Source: Treponema sp. UBA1793 (GTDB lineage: Bacteria; Spirochaetota; Spirochaetia; Treponematales; Treponemataceae). From it: a stretch of DNA of 16,102 nucleotides. The position numbers and the translations under genes were made by a program. This document shows, one piece after another, positions 1 through 6,561 of the stretch. The stretch lies in assembly GCA_002314445.1 (NCBI GenBank), contig DCFX01000074.1:1-16102 (forward strand). Reading direction: 5' to 3'. Below the pieces are notes generated by a model. It had not been told where the DNA came from. It did not search any database and worked only from the letters and a program-made list of their open reading frames with translations. Numbering within the stretch: the stretch's first letter is position 1; every line of letters begins with the position of its first letter.

Positions 1-29
1 AAGGGTAATATAGTACTGCTGCGGAAATC

Positions 30-59
30 AATACCCCCGCCGCAAGCAGCGGGGTATAT
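30..59. repeat. REP-like palindrome, unit A
   Basis: Imperfect inverted repeat. Left arm ATACCCCCGC (31-40) pairs with right arm GCGGGGTAT (49-57) with one extra C, around a short loop containing CAAGC. The AATACCCC core with a GC-rich hairpin resembles REP elements associated with RAYT transposases; this is recollection of a pattern, not a search. It could instead be a terminator of a gene lying left of the window, but no T run follows. Confidence 0.5.
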
Positions 60-82
60 TGTTCTCTAAAGGTATCGCAGTC

Positions 83-129
83 GGGATTTAATACCCTTCA
101 TACGCCCCAAGGGGCGGGGTATTAAACCC
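83..129. repeat. REP-like palindrome, unit B (nested hairpin)
   Basis: Outer arms GGGATTTAATACCC (83-96) and GGGTATTAAACCC (117-129) are complementary with a single bulged A. Inside them lies a smaller palindrome GCCCC-AA-GGGGC (104-115). The unit shares the AATACCC / GGGTATT core with the palindrome at 30-59, so the two look like neighbouring copies of one element. It ends 25 bases before the oxxidoreductase Shine-Dalgarno, so it would lie in that gene's 5' region if transcription enters from the left. Confidence 0.5.
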
Positions 130-168
130 TCCGCACGAATAAAGGTTGATGAAGGAGGTGGTAATAAT

Positions 169-1227
169 ATGGATGTGAATATTGGTATTATCGGGCATGG
201 TTTTATGGGACATGTTCATGAAGAAATGCTTACCCGTATGGACGGTTATCACGTCGTTGCAATCTGCGATAAAGATGATTCGCAACTTGCCGATGTAAAG
301 ACGGGGATTAAAAAATATACAAATCCTGATGACCTCATACATGACGCGGATATCAATGTCGTTCTGATAGCTGCAAACAACAATCAGCATAAGGAGCTTG
401 TCTGTAAGGCAGCACGCGCTGGTAAAAATATTCTGTGTGAAAAACCTGCCGCTCTTTCCGTGAAAGATTTTGATGAAATGACATTTCTCACACAGGAATA
501 CAACGTACAATTTACAGTTCATCAGCAGCGACGTTTTGATCCTGATTTCCGTACCATAAAAAATATCTACGATTCAGGAACGCTTGGAAAAGCGTATACG
601 GTAAAATCGAGTCTCTATGGATTTAACGGAAATATGCACGACTGGCATGTTTTTAAATCTGAAGGCGGAGGTATGCTTTATGACTGGGGTGTTCATCTTA
701 TAGATCAGATGGTATGGATGATTGACGGGAAGATAAAAACTATTTACGCTGATATACGCAATGTGATCAATAAAGAAGTCGATGATTACTTCAAAATTTT
801 ACTGCACTTTGAGAATGGTGTTACTGCTGAAATAGAACTTGGTACTTATATGCTCTCCGATAAACCTGGATGGTTTGAGCGTCATTGGTTTATAGGAGGG
901 GATAAAGGTGCTGCATATACTGACGGATTTGATCCTGATGGAAAAATAGTAAAGACTACACGTTTGTTGCAGAATGTTGCACACAAGAGAACTATGACAG
1001 CATCAGGACCGACACGCTCTTTTGGTCCGCCGGAAGAAGGGCTTCTTATAGAAGAAGACATCCCGATTGCGCAGACGAAACATGAAGATTATTTCAGAAA
1101 CTATTACAATGCTGTTAATGGAAAAGAAAATTTTCTTGTAACAATACCACAGGTCCGGCGTGTATTGTGCATTATGGAAGCAGCAAGAAATTCTGCTGTA
1201 ACGGGACACAGTATTGATTTTGAATAA
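169..1227 (+). CDS. Gfo/Idh/MocA family NAD(P)-dependent oxidoreductase
   Basis: A cytoplasmic dehydrogenase of the glucose-fructose oxidoreductase / inositol dehydrogenase type, 352 aa, the usual family length. The N-terminal Rossmann fold is shown by GHGFMG (residues 9-14) after a beta strand. The family EKP motif is at 91-93; its Lys normally contacts substrate. The C-terminal substrate domain carries the GGG..YDWGVHLID segment (166-179), where His176 is the expected catalytic His. The start is well fixed: GGAGGTG lies 154-160 with ATG at 169. It stands alone, ends in a strong terminator, and is preceded by palindromic repeats; I see no promoter. The substrate (a sugar, inositol or amino-sugar derivative) cannot be read from the sequence. 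Family call is secure, specificity unknown. Confidence 0.92.
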   Translation: MDVNIGIIGHGFMGHVHEEMLTRMDGYHVVAICDKDDSQLADVKTGIKKYTNPDDLIHDADINVVLIAANNNQHKELVCKAARAGKNILCEKPAALSVKDFDEMTFLTQEYNVQFTVHQQRRFDPDFRTIKNIYDSGTLGKAYTVKSSLYGFNGNMHDWHVFKSEGGGMLYDWGVHLIDQMVWMIDGKIKTIYADIRNVINKEVDDYFKILLHFENGVTAEIELGTYMLSDKPGWFERHWFIGGDKGAAYTDGFDPDGKIVKTTRLLQNVAHKRTMTASGPTRSFGPPEEGLLIEEDIPIAQTKHEDYFRNYYNAVNGKENFLVTIPQVRRVLCIMEAARNSAVTGHSIDFE

Positions 1228-1260
1228 GTATCTGAGCTTCTGCAAATAACTAAGTATCTC

Positions 1261-1305
1261 AGCCGGTTTCTGCGTGTATGGTTTACATGCAGAAACCGGC
1301 TTTTT
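1261..1305 (+). terminator. Rho-independent terminator after the oxidoreductase
   Basis: A perfect 13-bp stem AGCCGGTTTCTGC (1261-1273) / GCAGAAACCGGCT (1289-1301) is followed by TTTT (1302-1305). The T run is on the plus strand only, so it serves the gene ending at 1227. It also sits just beyond the 3' end of the convergent thioredoxin gene, whose transcripts would form the same stem but without a U tract. Confidence 0.88.
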
Positions 1306-1306
1306 A

Positions 1307-1618
1307 TCACACTCCCAGACTGTTAAGCAGATCTTCTTTGCTCATACCGCCCATTGCCTTTGCGGCCTGTTTGCCGTCTTTGAATAAAATAAACGTAGGA
1401 ATGCTCATAATGCCGTACTGAGAGGCAAGACTTTCCTGTTCGTCTACGTTTACCTTTCCGACTTTGAGAATTCCTTCTTTTTCTTCAGCTATTTCAGAAA
1501 CGACAGATCCCATCATTTTGCAGGGACCGCACCATGAAGCCCAGAAGTCGACAAGAACCGGCAGTTTTGAATCGAGTACTTCATTTTTAAAATTTTCACC
1601 ACTAAGAGTGATTTCCAT
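1307..1618 (-). CDS. trxA: thioredoxin
   Basis: A 103-aa single-domain thioredoxin, the standard length, that reduces disulphides in cytoplasmic proteins using electrons from thioredoxin reductase. The active site is W-C-G-P-C with Cys30 and Cys33, preceded by DFWAS. The cis-proline is Pro74 in SIPTF, and the IxxxPT-F-L-F-K-D-G strand follows as expected. The start is set by AGGAGGG (1623-1629) just before the ATG. Translation ends in tandem stops (TGA TAA). It is transcribed alone, divergently from the MATE gene. No thioredoxin reductase is next to it. The sequence lacks a signal peptide. Confidence 0.97.
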   Translation of the reverse strand: MEITLSGENFKNEVLDSKLPVLVDFWASWCGPCKMMGSVVSEIAEEKEGILKVGKVNVDEQESLASQYGIMSIPTFILFKDGKQAAKAMGGMSKEDLLNSLGV

Positions 1619-1653
1619 GTGACCCTCCTGTCAGGTTAAATAGATTGTGTACA

Positions 1654-1681
1654 ATTAAAATATAACACAGATTGTTGTAAA
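1654..1681 (-). promoter_or_regulatory. candidate trxA promoter
   Basis: Read on the minus strand, TTTACA (1676-1681), a 16-base spacer and TTTAAT (1654-1659) each match the sigma-70 consensus hexamers at five of six positions. The expected start would give a leader of about 30 bases containing the good Shine-Dalgarno. Its -35 overlaps the candidate -35 of the divergent MATE promoter. Confidence 0.4.
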
Positions 1682-1703
1682 AAAAAAGGAAAATCAGTAG
1701 ATT
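1675..1703 (+). promoter_or_regulatory. candidate promoter of the MATE gene
   Basis: TTGTAA (1675-1680), 17 bases, TAGATT (1698-1703). The spacer is a run of A followed by GGAAAATCAG. The hexamers are only moderate matches. The predicted transcript start is near 1710, about 20 bases ahead of the ATG at 1731. Confidence 0.35.
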
Positions 1704-1730
1704 AATCGTTCAGTATTGTATGAGGTGTAC

Positions 1731-3071
1731 ATGACAAAAAATTTAACCGAAGGAAATCCACTCTCATTAATTCTCGGATTTTCAATACCCGTATTGCTCG
1801 GGTATTTGTTTCAGCAGTTCTACAATATTACAGATACGATTATCGTGGGTAAAAGCCTCGGAGTGGAAGCTCTTGCGGCAGTAGGTTCAACAGGTGCAGT
1901 GAATTTCCTTATAATAGGCTTTGTTATGGGAGTATGCAGCGGATTTGCCATTCCTGTTGCCCAGCGGTTTGGCGGCAGGGATTATACGACAATGCGCAGA
2001 TATATAGCAAATACGGTATATCTGTGCATTGCATTTTCAATCGTTATGGTGGTTCTTACCGTTGTGTTCTGCCGCCCGCTGCTGCTCCTTATGCAGACCC
2101 CGGACGACATTGTTGACCGGGCAGACTCATATATCAGAATCATTTTTGCCGGTATTCCGCTTATTTTTCTATACAATATGGTGTCGGGCATTATCCGTGC
2201 TCTCGGCGACAGCAGAACGCCCGTATTTTTCCTTGTACTTTCATCAGTGCTTAATATTGCACTTGATCTTATTTTTATCCTTATCTGCAGGTGGGATGTG
2301 CAGGGGGCGGCTCTTGCGACAGTCATTTCGCAGGGCGTGTCAGGGTTTGCCTGCCTTGTCTACATGCAGAAAAAGTTTGCTATTATACGTCCACGGGGGA
2401 ATGAACGCAGATTCAATATCAGGTACTGCAGCATACTCTGCGGAGTCGGAGTGCCGATGGGACTTCAATATTCCATAACGGCGGTAGGAAGTGTGATACT
2501 GCAGTCGTCTGTGAATGTTCTCGGTTCCGATTCCGTCGCTGCGTGTACGGCTGCCGGAAAAGTAAGCCAGTTTTTCTGTACCGTATTCGATGCGCTTGGA
2601 ACGACGATGGCAACGTACGGCGGGCAGAATACCGGAGCCGGTAAAATAGACAGACTCGGAACAGGGGTATGGGACAGCATGATAATTGCTTCCGTATATT
2701 CTGTTATCGTGTTTTTCGTATATCTCTTTTTCGGAAAATATCTCGTAATGCTTTTTATGGATAAATCAGAAAGCGTTATTATCAGGAGTGCATGGGTATT
2801 TCTGCTTGAAAACAGCTCATGCTACATTCTGCTTGCAGTTGTAAATATTGTACGTTTCATGATTCAGGGGATGGGTTTCAGCCGCTTTGCCGTTCTATCC
2901 GGCGTATTTGAAATGATTGCACGCTCTCTTATGGGCATTTTCATGGTTCCCCGGTTCGGTTTTATCAGCGCAGGACTTGCATCCCCTTTAGCCTGGCTGC
3001 TTGCTGATTTTTTTCTGATTCCGGCTTTCATCTACTGCAGGCGGAGACTTACAAAACAGCCGGCAGTCTGA
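1731..3071 (+). CDS. MATE family multidrug/cation efflux transporter
   Basis: An integral membrane antiporter of the multidrug and toxic compound extrusion family, 446 aa from this start, matching the family's usual size and expected 12 membrane helices in two similar halves. The first half opens with NPLSLILGFSIP...YLFQQFYNITD (about 9-35) and continues VAQRFGGRD (about 76-84). The second half opens with GVGVPMGLQYS and carries YGGQNTGAG, the family's GQN-GA signature. I chose the ATG at 1731 because GAGGTG (1722-1727) lies directly before it; an in-frame TTG at 1716 would add five residues but has no Shine-Dalgarno. The C-terminus is basic (RRRLTKQ). The substrate and the driving ion (Na+ or H+) cannot be told. 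It lies 44 bases ahead of the histidine fusion gene, but that gene seems to have its own promoter. Confidence 0.93.
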   Translation: MTKNLTEGNPLSLILGFSIPVLLGYLFQQFYNITDTIIVGKSLGVEALAAVGSTGAVNFLIIGFVMGVCSGFAIPVAQRFGGRDYTTMRRYIANTVYLCIAFSIVMVVLTVVFCRPLLLLMQTPDDIVDRADSYIRIIFAGIPLIFLYNMVSGIIRALGDSRTPVFFLVLSSVLNIALDLIFILICRWDVQGAALATVISQGVSGFACLVYMQKKFAIIRPRGNERRFNIRYCSILCGVGVPMGLQYSITAVGSVILQSSVNVLGSDSVAACTAAGKVSQFFCTVFDALGTTMATYGGQNTGAGKIDRLGTGVWDSMIIASVYSVIVFFVYLFFGKYLVMLFMDKSESVIIRSAWVFLLENSSCYILLAVVNIVRFMIQGMGFSRFAVLSGVFEMIARSLMGIFMVPRFGFISAGLASPLAWLLADFFLIPAFIYCRRRLTKQPAV

Positions 3072-3080
3072 TATGAACAA

Positions 3081-3109
3081 TTGCAGTGTTCGTTCCTTTC
3101 TGATAAAAT
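3081..3109 (+). promoter_or_regulatory. promoter of the hisA-hisIE gene (apparently leaderless)
   Basis: TTGCAG (3081-3086), exactly 17 bases, then TAAAAT (3104-3109) with an upstream TG giving an extended -10 (TGATAAAAT). The expected transcript start, 6-8 bases after the -10, falls on or beside the ATG at 3116. The gene has no Shine-Dalgarno, which fits a leaderless mRNA. The -35 lies only 10 bases after the end of the MATE gene. Confidence 0.6.
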
Positions 3110-3115
3110 AAAAAT

Positions 3116-4411
3116 ATGGTAATTGCATCTATAGACCTCAAAGACGGACACGTTGTCCAGTTAAAAAATGGAAAGACTCTCATGCTTCAGCGTGATGATG
3201 CTGATGCGCTTATTGTCGATTTTAACACATACGGTGAAGTTGCCGTAATCGACCTTGATGCAGCGCTTGGAAACAGTGATGAGAATGGTAATACCGTCAA
3301 TACACCGCTTCTGAAAAGCCTGTTGCGCAAGGGTAACGTACGTACCGGCGGTGGTATCCGCGATGTAAAACGTGCAAAGGAACTTATTTCACTTGGTGCA
3401 GAAAAAGTCATCATCGGCTCGGCAGCATGGAAAAAGGATCCTGAGCCGGGAGCGTCTGTCCTCAATACTGAATTTCTTGATGAACTTGGAAAGGCCGTTG
3501 GAAAACAGAGGATTATCATTTCCGTCGACTCGATTAACGGCAAAATTGCGGTAAAGGGCTGGACAGAAACTATAGATGTACCGCTTGTTGAAGGTGCAAA
3601 ACAGGCAGAGCAGTACTGCAGCGAGCTTCTCTTTACCTGTGTGGAAAAAGAAGGCTGCATGAAAGGTACCGATATGCGCCTCGTGCAGAATCTGCGCAAG
3701 GCAGTAAAGTGTCGCGTCGTCGCTGCCGGCGGCGTTTCTTCCGTTGCGGAAATAAGCAATCTTGAAAAACTCGACTGTGATGTGCAGCTTGGTATGGCAC
3801 TGTATACAGGGGCCGTTTCCCTGAAAGATGCATTTACTGCATGCCTTAACTGGGATAAAGTCCCGCTTATTCCGGTTATTGCCCAGAGCGTCAACGGACA
3901 GGTTCTTATGATGGGGTATGCCTCGCGGGAAGCTTTTGAGAAAACGTTTGAAACGAAAAAACTTACGTTCTGGAGCCGTACGCGCAGCACGCTGTGGACA
4001 AAAGGCGAATCGAGCGGCCATTTCCTTCAGGTAATTAAGCTCCGTGCGGATTGCGACAGGGATACAGTTCTCGCAACAGTCATTCCCCACGGCGGCGTCT
4101 GCCATACCGGTTCATTCACCTGTTTCGGAAGCGAACCGGATGAACTGTCGTCCGCGGGAAGTCTGTATGATGTCATTGCCGACCGTTTTGCAAATCCCCG
4201 CCCGGGTTCATATACCGCAACGCTCGATGCTAAGCGTGTCCGCGAAAAAATAGAAGAGGAAGCGGGCGAACTATGCAGTGAAGCGGAATCCAAAGAAGAT
4301 ATTATCTGGGAAACAGCCGACCTGTTCTATTTTATGAACGTCCTTATGTATAAAGAGGGCGTAACATGGAAAGATGTCTACGATGAACTTGATAAACGTC
4401 ATAAAAAATAA
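3116..4411 (+). CDS. HisA-HisI-HisE trifunctional histidine biosynthesis fusion
   Basis: One 431-aa chain with three cytoplasmic histidine-pathway enzymes. Residues 1-243 are HisA (ProFAR isomerase, beta/alpha barrel): catalytic Asp7 in SIDLKDG, phosphate-binding GGGIRD (78-83) and GGVSS (205-209), second Asp at 138. Residues 246-338 are HisI (PR-AMP cyclohydrolase): LIPVIAQ, WSRTRSTLWTKGESSG (286-301), DCDRD (312-316), and CHTGSFTCF (329-337) with the zinc Cys residues. Residues about 349-431 are HisE (PR-ATP pyrophosphohydrolase): SYTATL, the acidic EEEAGEL helix (380-386) and ETADLFYF. Together they cover steps 2, 3 and 4. HisIE fusions are common; HisA on the front is not usual. The HisA T-D-I-x-x-D-G-T loop reads TCVEKEGC (174-181), with Glu179 in place of the usual Asp. 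No Shine-Dalgarno precedes the ATG. All three domains look full length. Confidence 0.93.
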   Translation: MVIASIDLKDGHVVQLKNGKTLMLQRDDADALIVDFNTYGEVAVIDLDAALGNSDENGNTVNTPLLKSLLRKGNVRTGGGIRDVKRAKELISLGAEKVIIGSAAWKKDPEPGASVLNTEFLDELGKAVGKQRIIISVDSINGKIAVKGWTETIDVPLVEGAKQAEQYCSELLFTCVEKEGCMKGTDMRLVQNLRKAVKCRVVAAGGVSSVAEISNLEKLDCDVQLGMALYTGAVSLKDAFTACLNWDKVPLIPVIAQSVNGQVLMMGYASREAFEKTFETKKLTFWSRTRSTLWTKGESSGHFLQVIKLRADCDRDTVLATVIPHGGVCHTGSFTCFGSEPDELSSAGSLYDVIADRFANPRPGSYTATLDAKRVREKIEEEAGELCSEAESKEDIIWETADLFYFMNVLMYKEGVTWKDVYDELDKRHKK

Positions 4412-4442
4412 TGATATTTTTACATACGTGTAAAAATATCAT
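4411..4442 (+). promoter_or_regulatory. perfect hairpin at the hisA-hisIE stop codon
   Basis: ATGATATTTTTACA (4411-4424), loop TACG, TGTAAAAATATCAT (4429-4442): a perfect 14-bp AT-rich stem whose first base is the last base of the TAA stop. No T run follows, so a simple terminator is unlikely; a 3'-end stabilising or processing element between hisA-hisIE and hisD is more plausible. The TACG loop is of the stable UNCG-like class only by resemblance. Confidence 0.6.
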
Positions 4443-4530
4443 AGCGGGTTCTGTTTCCGCTGCGTTGGGCATCCGGAAGAACCTGCTGTTGGACTGCAGG
4501 GAACGGGATGCGCCATCCATGGCGTTTTTG
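4443..4530 (+). promoter_or_regulatory. structured leader of hisD with terminator-like hairpin (candidate attenuator)
   Basis: Several stems can be drawn: AGCGG (4443-4447)/CCGCT (4457-4461); CCTGC (4482-4486)/GCAGG (4496-4500); and CGCCAT (4511-4516)/ATGGCG (4519-4524) followed by TTTTT (4525-4529), a small terminator-like hairpin. GGATG (4506-4510) can pair either with CATCC upstream (4470-4474) or with CATCC downstream (4514-4518); the second choice destroys the terminator-like stem. No T-box sequence and no run of His codons is present, so it is not a known class. An open frame of 44 codons (4411-4545), whose ATG overlaps the preceding stop as TAATG, also spans this stretch. Confidence 0.35.
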
Positions 4531-4554
4531 TATAAGCTGGAATAAGGTTATAAA

Positions 4555-5916
4555 ATGATAAAGATACAAAATGCAGATGAAGTGGAAAATGATTTTTTTG
4601 CACCGCGGTCGTTTACCGGCTCTATTGAAACTGTCCAGACTGTTATTAAAGATGTAAAGCTGCACGGAGATGAAGCGCTTCATGAGTACAGCAGAAAGTT
4701 TGATGTGTCGTCTCCTTTATCGTTTGAAATTCCGGAGAGCGAACTAAAGGCTGCTGCGGACAGGATGAAAAAGGAAAAGCCTGAAATTTACGATTCGCTT
4801 GTCTATTCTCATGATCTTGCCCTTCGGTTTGCACTCAGGCAGAAAAACTCATTCGACGACTTTGAGATTGAACTTGAGCCGGGGCTGTTTACCGGACAGA
4901 AAACGATTCCCGTTGAGCATGCAGGCGTCTATGTACCGGCGGGACGGTTCCCTCTTGTGTCTACAGTCATTATGACTGTTACGCCTGCAGTCGCTGCCGG
5001 TGTAAAGAATATTGTGCTTTGTACTCCGCCTCGTGTACATCCTGACGACAGGCTTTCTGCGGAAAAATCCGGTACGGGCGTTCCCGGCAAACCTTTTGAA
5101 TGCGGGAAACCGTATGCGGATGAGGGCATCATGGCGGCTGCATATATCTGCGGAATAAAACATGTGTATGCAGTTGGCGGTTCTCAGGCTGTTGCGGCAA
5201 TGGCTTTCGGTACTGAAACAATTACTCCTGTCGACGTAATCGTCGGTCCGGGAAATAAGTTCGTTGCAGCAGCAAAGAAAGAAGTCTACGGCACGGTGGG
5301 AATTGACATGCTCGCCGGCCCGACTGAAGTGTTTATTATTGCTGACAGTTCCGCAAATCCTGAATGGGTGGCCGCCGATCTGCTTGCACAGGCTGAGCAC
5401 GATATTGTCGCGCAGCCTGTACTTGCTACTTCCGACAGAACGCTTGCCGGCAAAGTTGCAGCTGAAATAGAGAAGCAGCTTGCAGTCCTTCCCACGAAGG
5501 CGACTGCAGAAGCTAGTATACGCAGCTGCGGCCGTATCATTATCACCAATTCCCTGGAACAGGCTGCTGAATTTGCAAACCGCAAAGCGCCGGAACATCT
5601 TGAGCTTGCAATGGAAGATAATGAAGAACGAAGCAGGATACAGAATCTTGTGCATAATTACGGTTCTCTTTTTATCGGCCACGGATCTGCAGAAGTCTTC
5701 GGCGATTATGCGGCGGGACTTAATCATACGCTTCCTACGTCCGGTTCTGCCCGTTTTACCGGGGGATTAAGTGTACGCTGTTTTTTGAAAACGGTAACGA
5801 CGCTCCGTACAAAGCAGGGGGGCGCAGGTGTCAGAAAAAGCGCGGAAGCAGCAGGACATCTTGGTGATGCAGAAGGACTTGCGGCACATGCACATGCTGC
5901 ACGCATACGTTTGTAA
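4555..5916 (+). CDS. hisD: histidinol dehydrogenase
   Basis: Catalyses the last two steps of histidine synthesis, L-histidinol to L-histidine with two NAD+, in the cytoplasm; a Zn2+ homodimer. The diagnostic block VGPGNKFVAAAKKEVYG and DMLAGPTEV is at about 230-258. Zinc ligands expected from the E. coli enzyme are visible as Gln279 and His282 (LLAQAEHD), Asp384 (FGDYAAGLNH) and His445 (EGLAAHA); the catalytic Glu-His pair is Glu347-His348 (APEHLEL). At 453 aa it is some 20 residues longer than typical HisD. The surplus sits at about 162-188, between LCTPPR and GIMAAAYICGI. The ATG follows a short AAGG (4544-4547). It is separated from the fusion gene by a structured 143-base leader. Confidence 0.96.
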   Translation: MIKIQNADEVENDFFAPRSFTGSIETVQTVIKDVKLHGDEALHEYSRKFDVSSPLSFEIPESELKAAADRMKKEKPEIYDSLVYSHDLALRFALRQKNSFDDFEIELEPGLFTGQKTIPVEHAGVYVPAGRFPLVSTVIMTVTPAVAAGVKNIVLCTPPRVHPDDRLSAEKSGTGVPGKPFECGKPYADEGIMAAAYICGIKHVYAVGGSQAVAAMAFGTETITPVDVIVGPGNKFVAAAKKEVYGTVGIDMLAGPTEVFIIADSSANPEWVAADLLAQAEHDIVAQPVLATSDRTLAGKVAAEIEKQLAVLPTKATAEASIRSCGRIIITNSLEQAAEFANRKAPEHLELAMEDNEERSRIQNLVHNYGSLFIGHGSAEVFGDYAAGLNHTLPTSGSARFTGGLSVRCFLKTVTTLRTKQGGAGVRKSAEAAGHLGDAEGLAAHAHAARIRL

Positions 5917-5929
5917 AATTTAAGGGATA

Positions 5930-5957
5930 TTTCCGGTACTGTTGAATTGTCCGGAAA
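5930..5957 (+). promoter_or_regulatory. hairpin between hisD and def
   Basis: TTTCCGG (5930-5936) pairs with CCGGAAA (5951-5957) around a 14-base loop. No T run follows, so it is at best a weak terminator or mRNA-stability element. Just after it lie AAAGGGG (the def Shine-Dalgarno) and a TTG start. Confidence 0.35.
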
Positions 5958-5980
5958 GTATTCTATAAAGGGGTTTTTGT

Positions 5981-6559
5981 TTGATAAAGATTTATAAACT
6001 TGGTGAAGAGATACTCCGTGAGAAAGCGGAGCCTGTGGCGGAAGTAACTGATGAAATCAGGAAGCTTACCGACGATATGTTTGAAGCAATGATAGCCGCA
6101 GACGGCGCAGGTCTTGCAGGTCCTCAGGTTGGAAGGAAACTTCGTCTGTTTGTTGTCATAGCCGACGATGACGTGCGCAGGGTTTTTATTAATCCTCAGA
6201 TTATTTCGACATCGGAAGAACTGAGCGACTATGAAGAAGGCTGTCTTTCCATTCCGGGTGTATGGGAAACGATTAAACGTCCGAAGCGCGTGACAGTACA
6301 GGCGCTCAACGAAAAGGGTAAGCCGTTTACGCTTGAAGCTGACGGGCTGCTTGCACGCGTAATTCAGCATGAGTATGATCATCTGGATGGAATAATGTTT
6401 ATTGACCGCGGAGATCCGGACGTTGCGGAAAAGACCACGGAGCAGTTTAAAAAACGCGAAGAGAGGGCTGCGAAGAAGCATGCCGAAAAGGAAGCAAAAG
6501 AACGCAGTATAGCGGCAAAGATTGCCGCAAAAGAAGCAAAAAAAGCTGAGAAGGTATAA
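5981..6559 (+). CDS. def: peptide deformylase with charged C-terminal tail
   Basis: Removes the formyl group from the N-terminal Met of nascent proteins; a ribosome-associated metal (Fe2+) enzyme. All three motifs are present: GAGLAGPQ (42-49), EGCLS (86-90, metal Cys88) and HEYDH (130-134, metal His130 and His134, catalytic Glu131). Motif 1 usually reads G-x-G-L-A-A-P-Q; here the second Ala is Gly47. The enzyme domain ends near 147. Residues about 150-192 are a Lys/Ala/Glu-rich, probably helical extension (KKREERAAKKHAEKEAKE and onward) not found in most deformylases. The start is TTG at 5981, seven bases after AAGGGG (5968-5973). The next gene, fmt, begins two bases after the stop, so the two are an operon. 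Confidence 0.95.
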   Translation: MIKIYKLGEEILREKAEPVAEVTDEIRKLTDDMFEAMIAADGAGLAGPQVGRKLRLFVVIADDDVRRVFINPQIISTSEELSDYEEGCLSIPGVWETIKRPKRVTVQALNEKGKPFTLEADGLLARVIQHEYDHLDGIMFIDRGDPDVAEKTTEQFKKREERAAKKHAEKEAKERSIAAKIAAKEAKKAEKV

Positions 6560-6561
6560 AG

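Noticed and set aside
1226..1263. Direct repeat TAAGTATCT(G/C)AGC at 1226-1239 and 1251-1264
   Set aside because: Only two short copies in a gap next to the terminator; nothing supports a function.
3187..3990. 267-codon open frame on the minus strand inside hisA-hisIE
   Set aside because: Opposite the well-supported fusion, serine/arginine-rich and with no family motif; an antisense shadow.
3389..4105. 238-codon minus-strand frame in the same gene
   Set aside because: Cys/Phe/Arg-rich composition typical of reverse-complement translation; no Shine-Dalgarno.
4443..4530. T-box riboswitch in front of hisD
   Set aside because: No T-box core (GGTGG-ACCGCG type) and no specifier stem found.
4849..5727. 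292-codon minus-strand frame inside hisD
   Set aside because: No recognisable domain, lies wholly antisense to conserved catalytic motifs of HisD.
5942..5969. Possible promoter TTGAAT-N16-TATAAA before def
   Set aside because: Its transcript would start near 5976 and omit the AAAGGGG ribosome site that fixes the def start.
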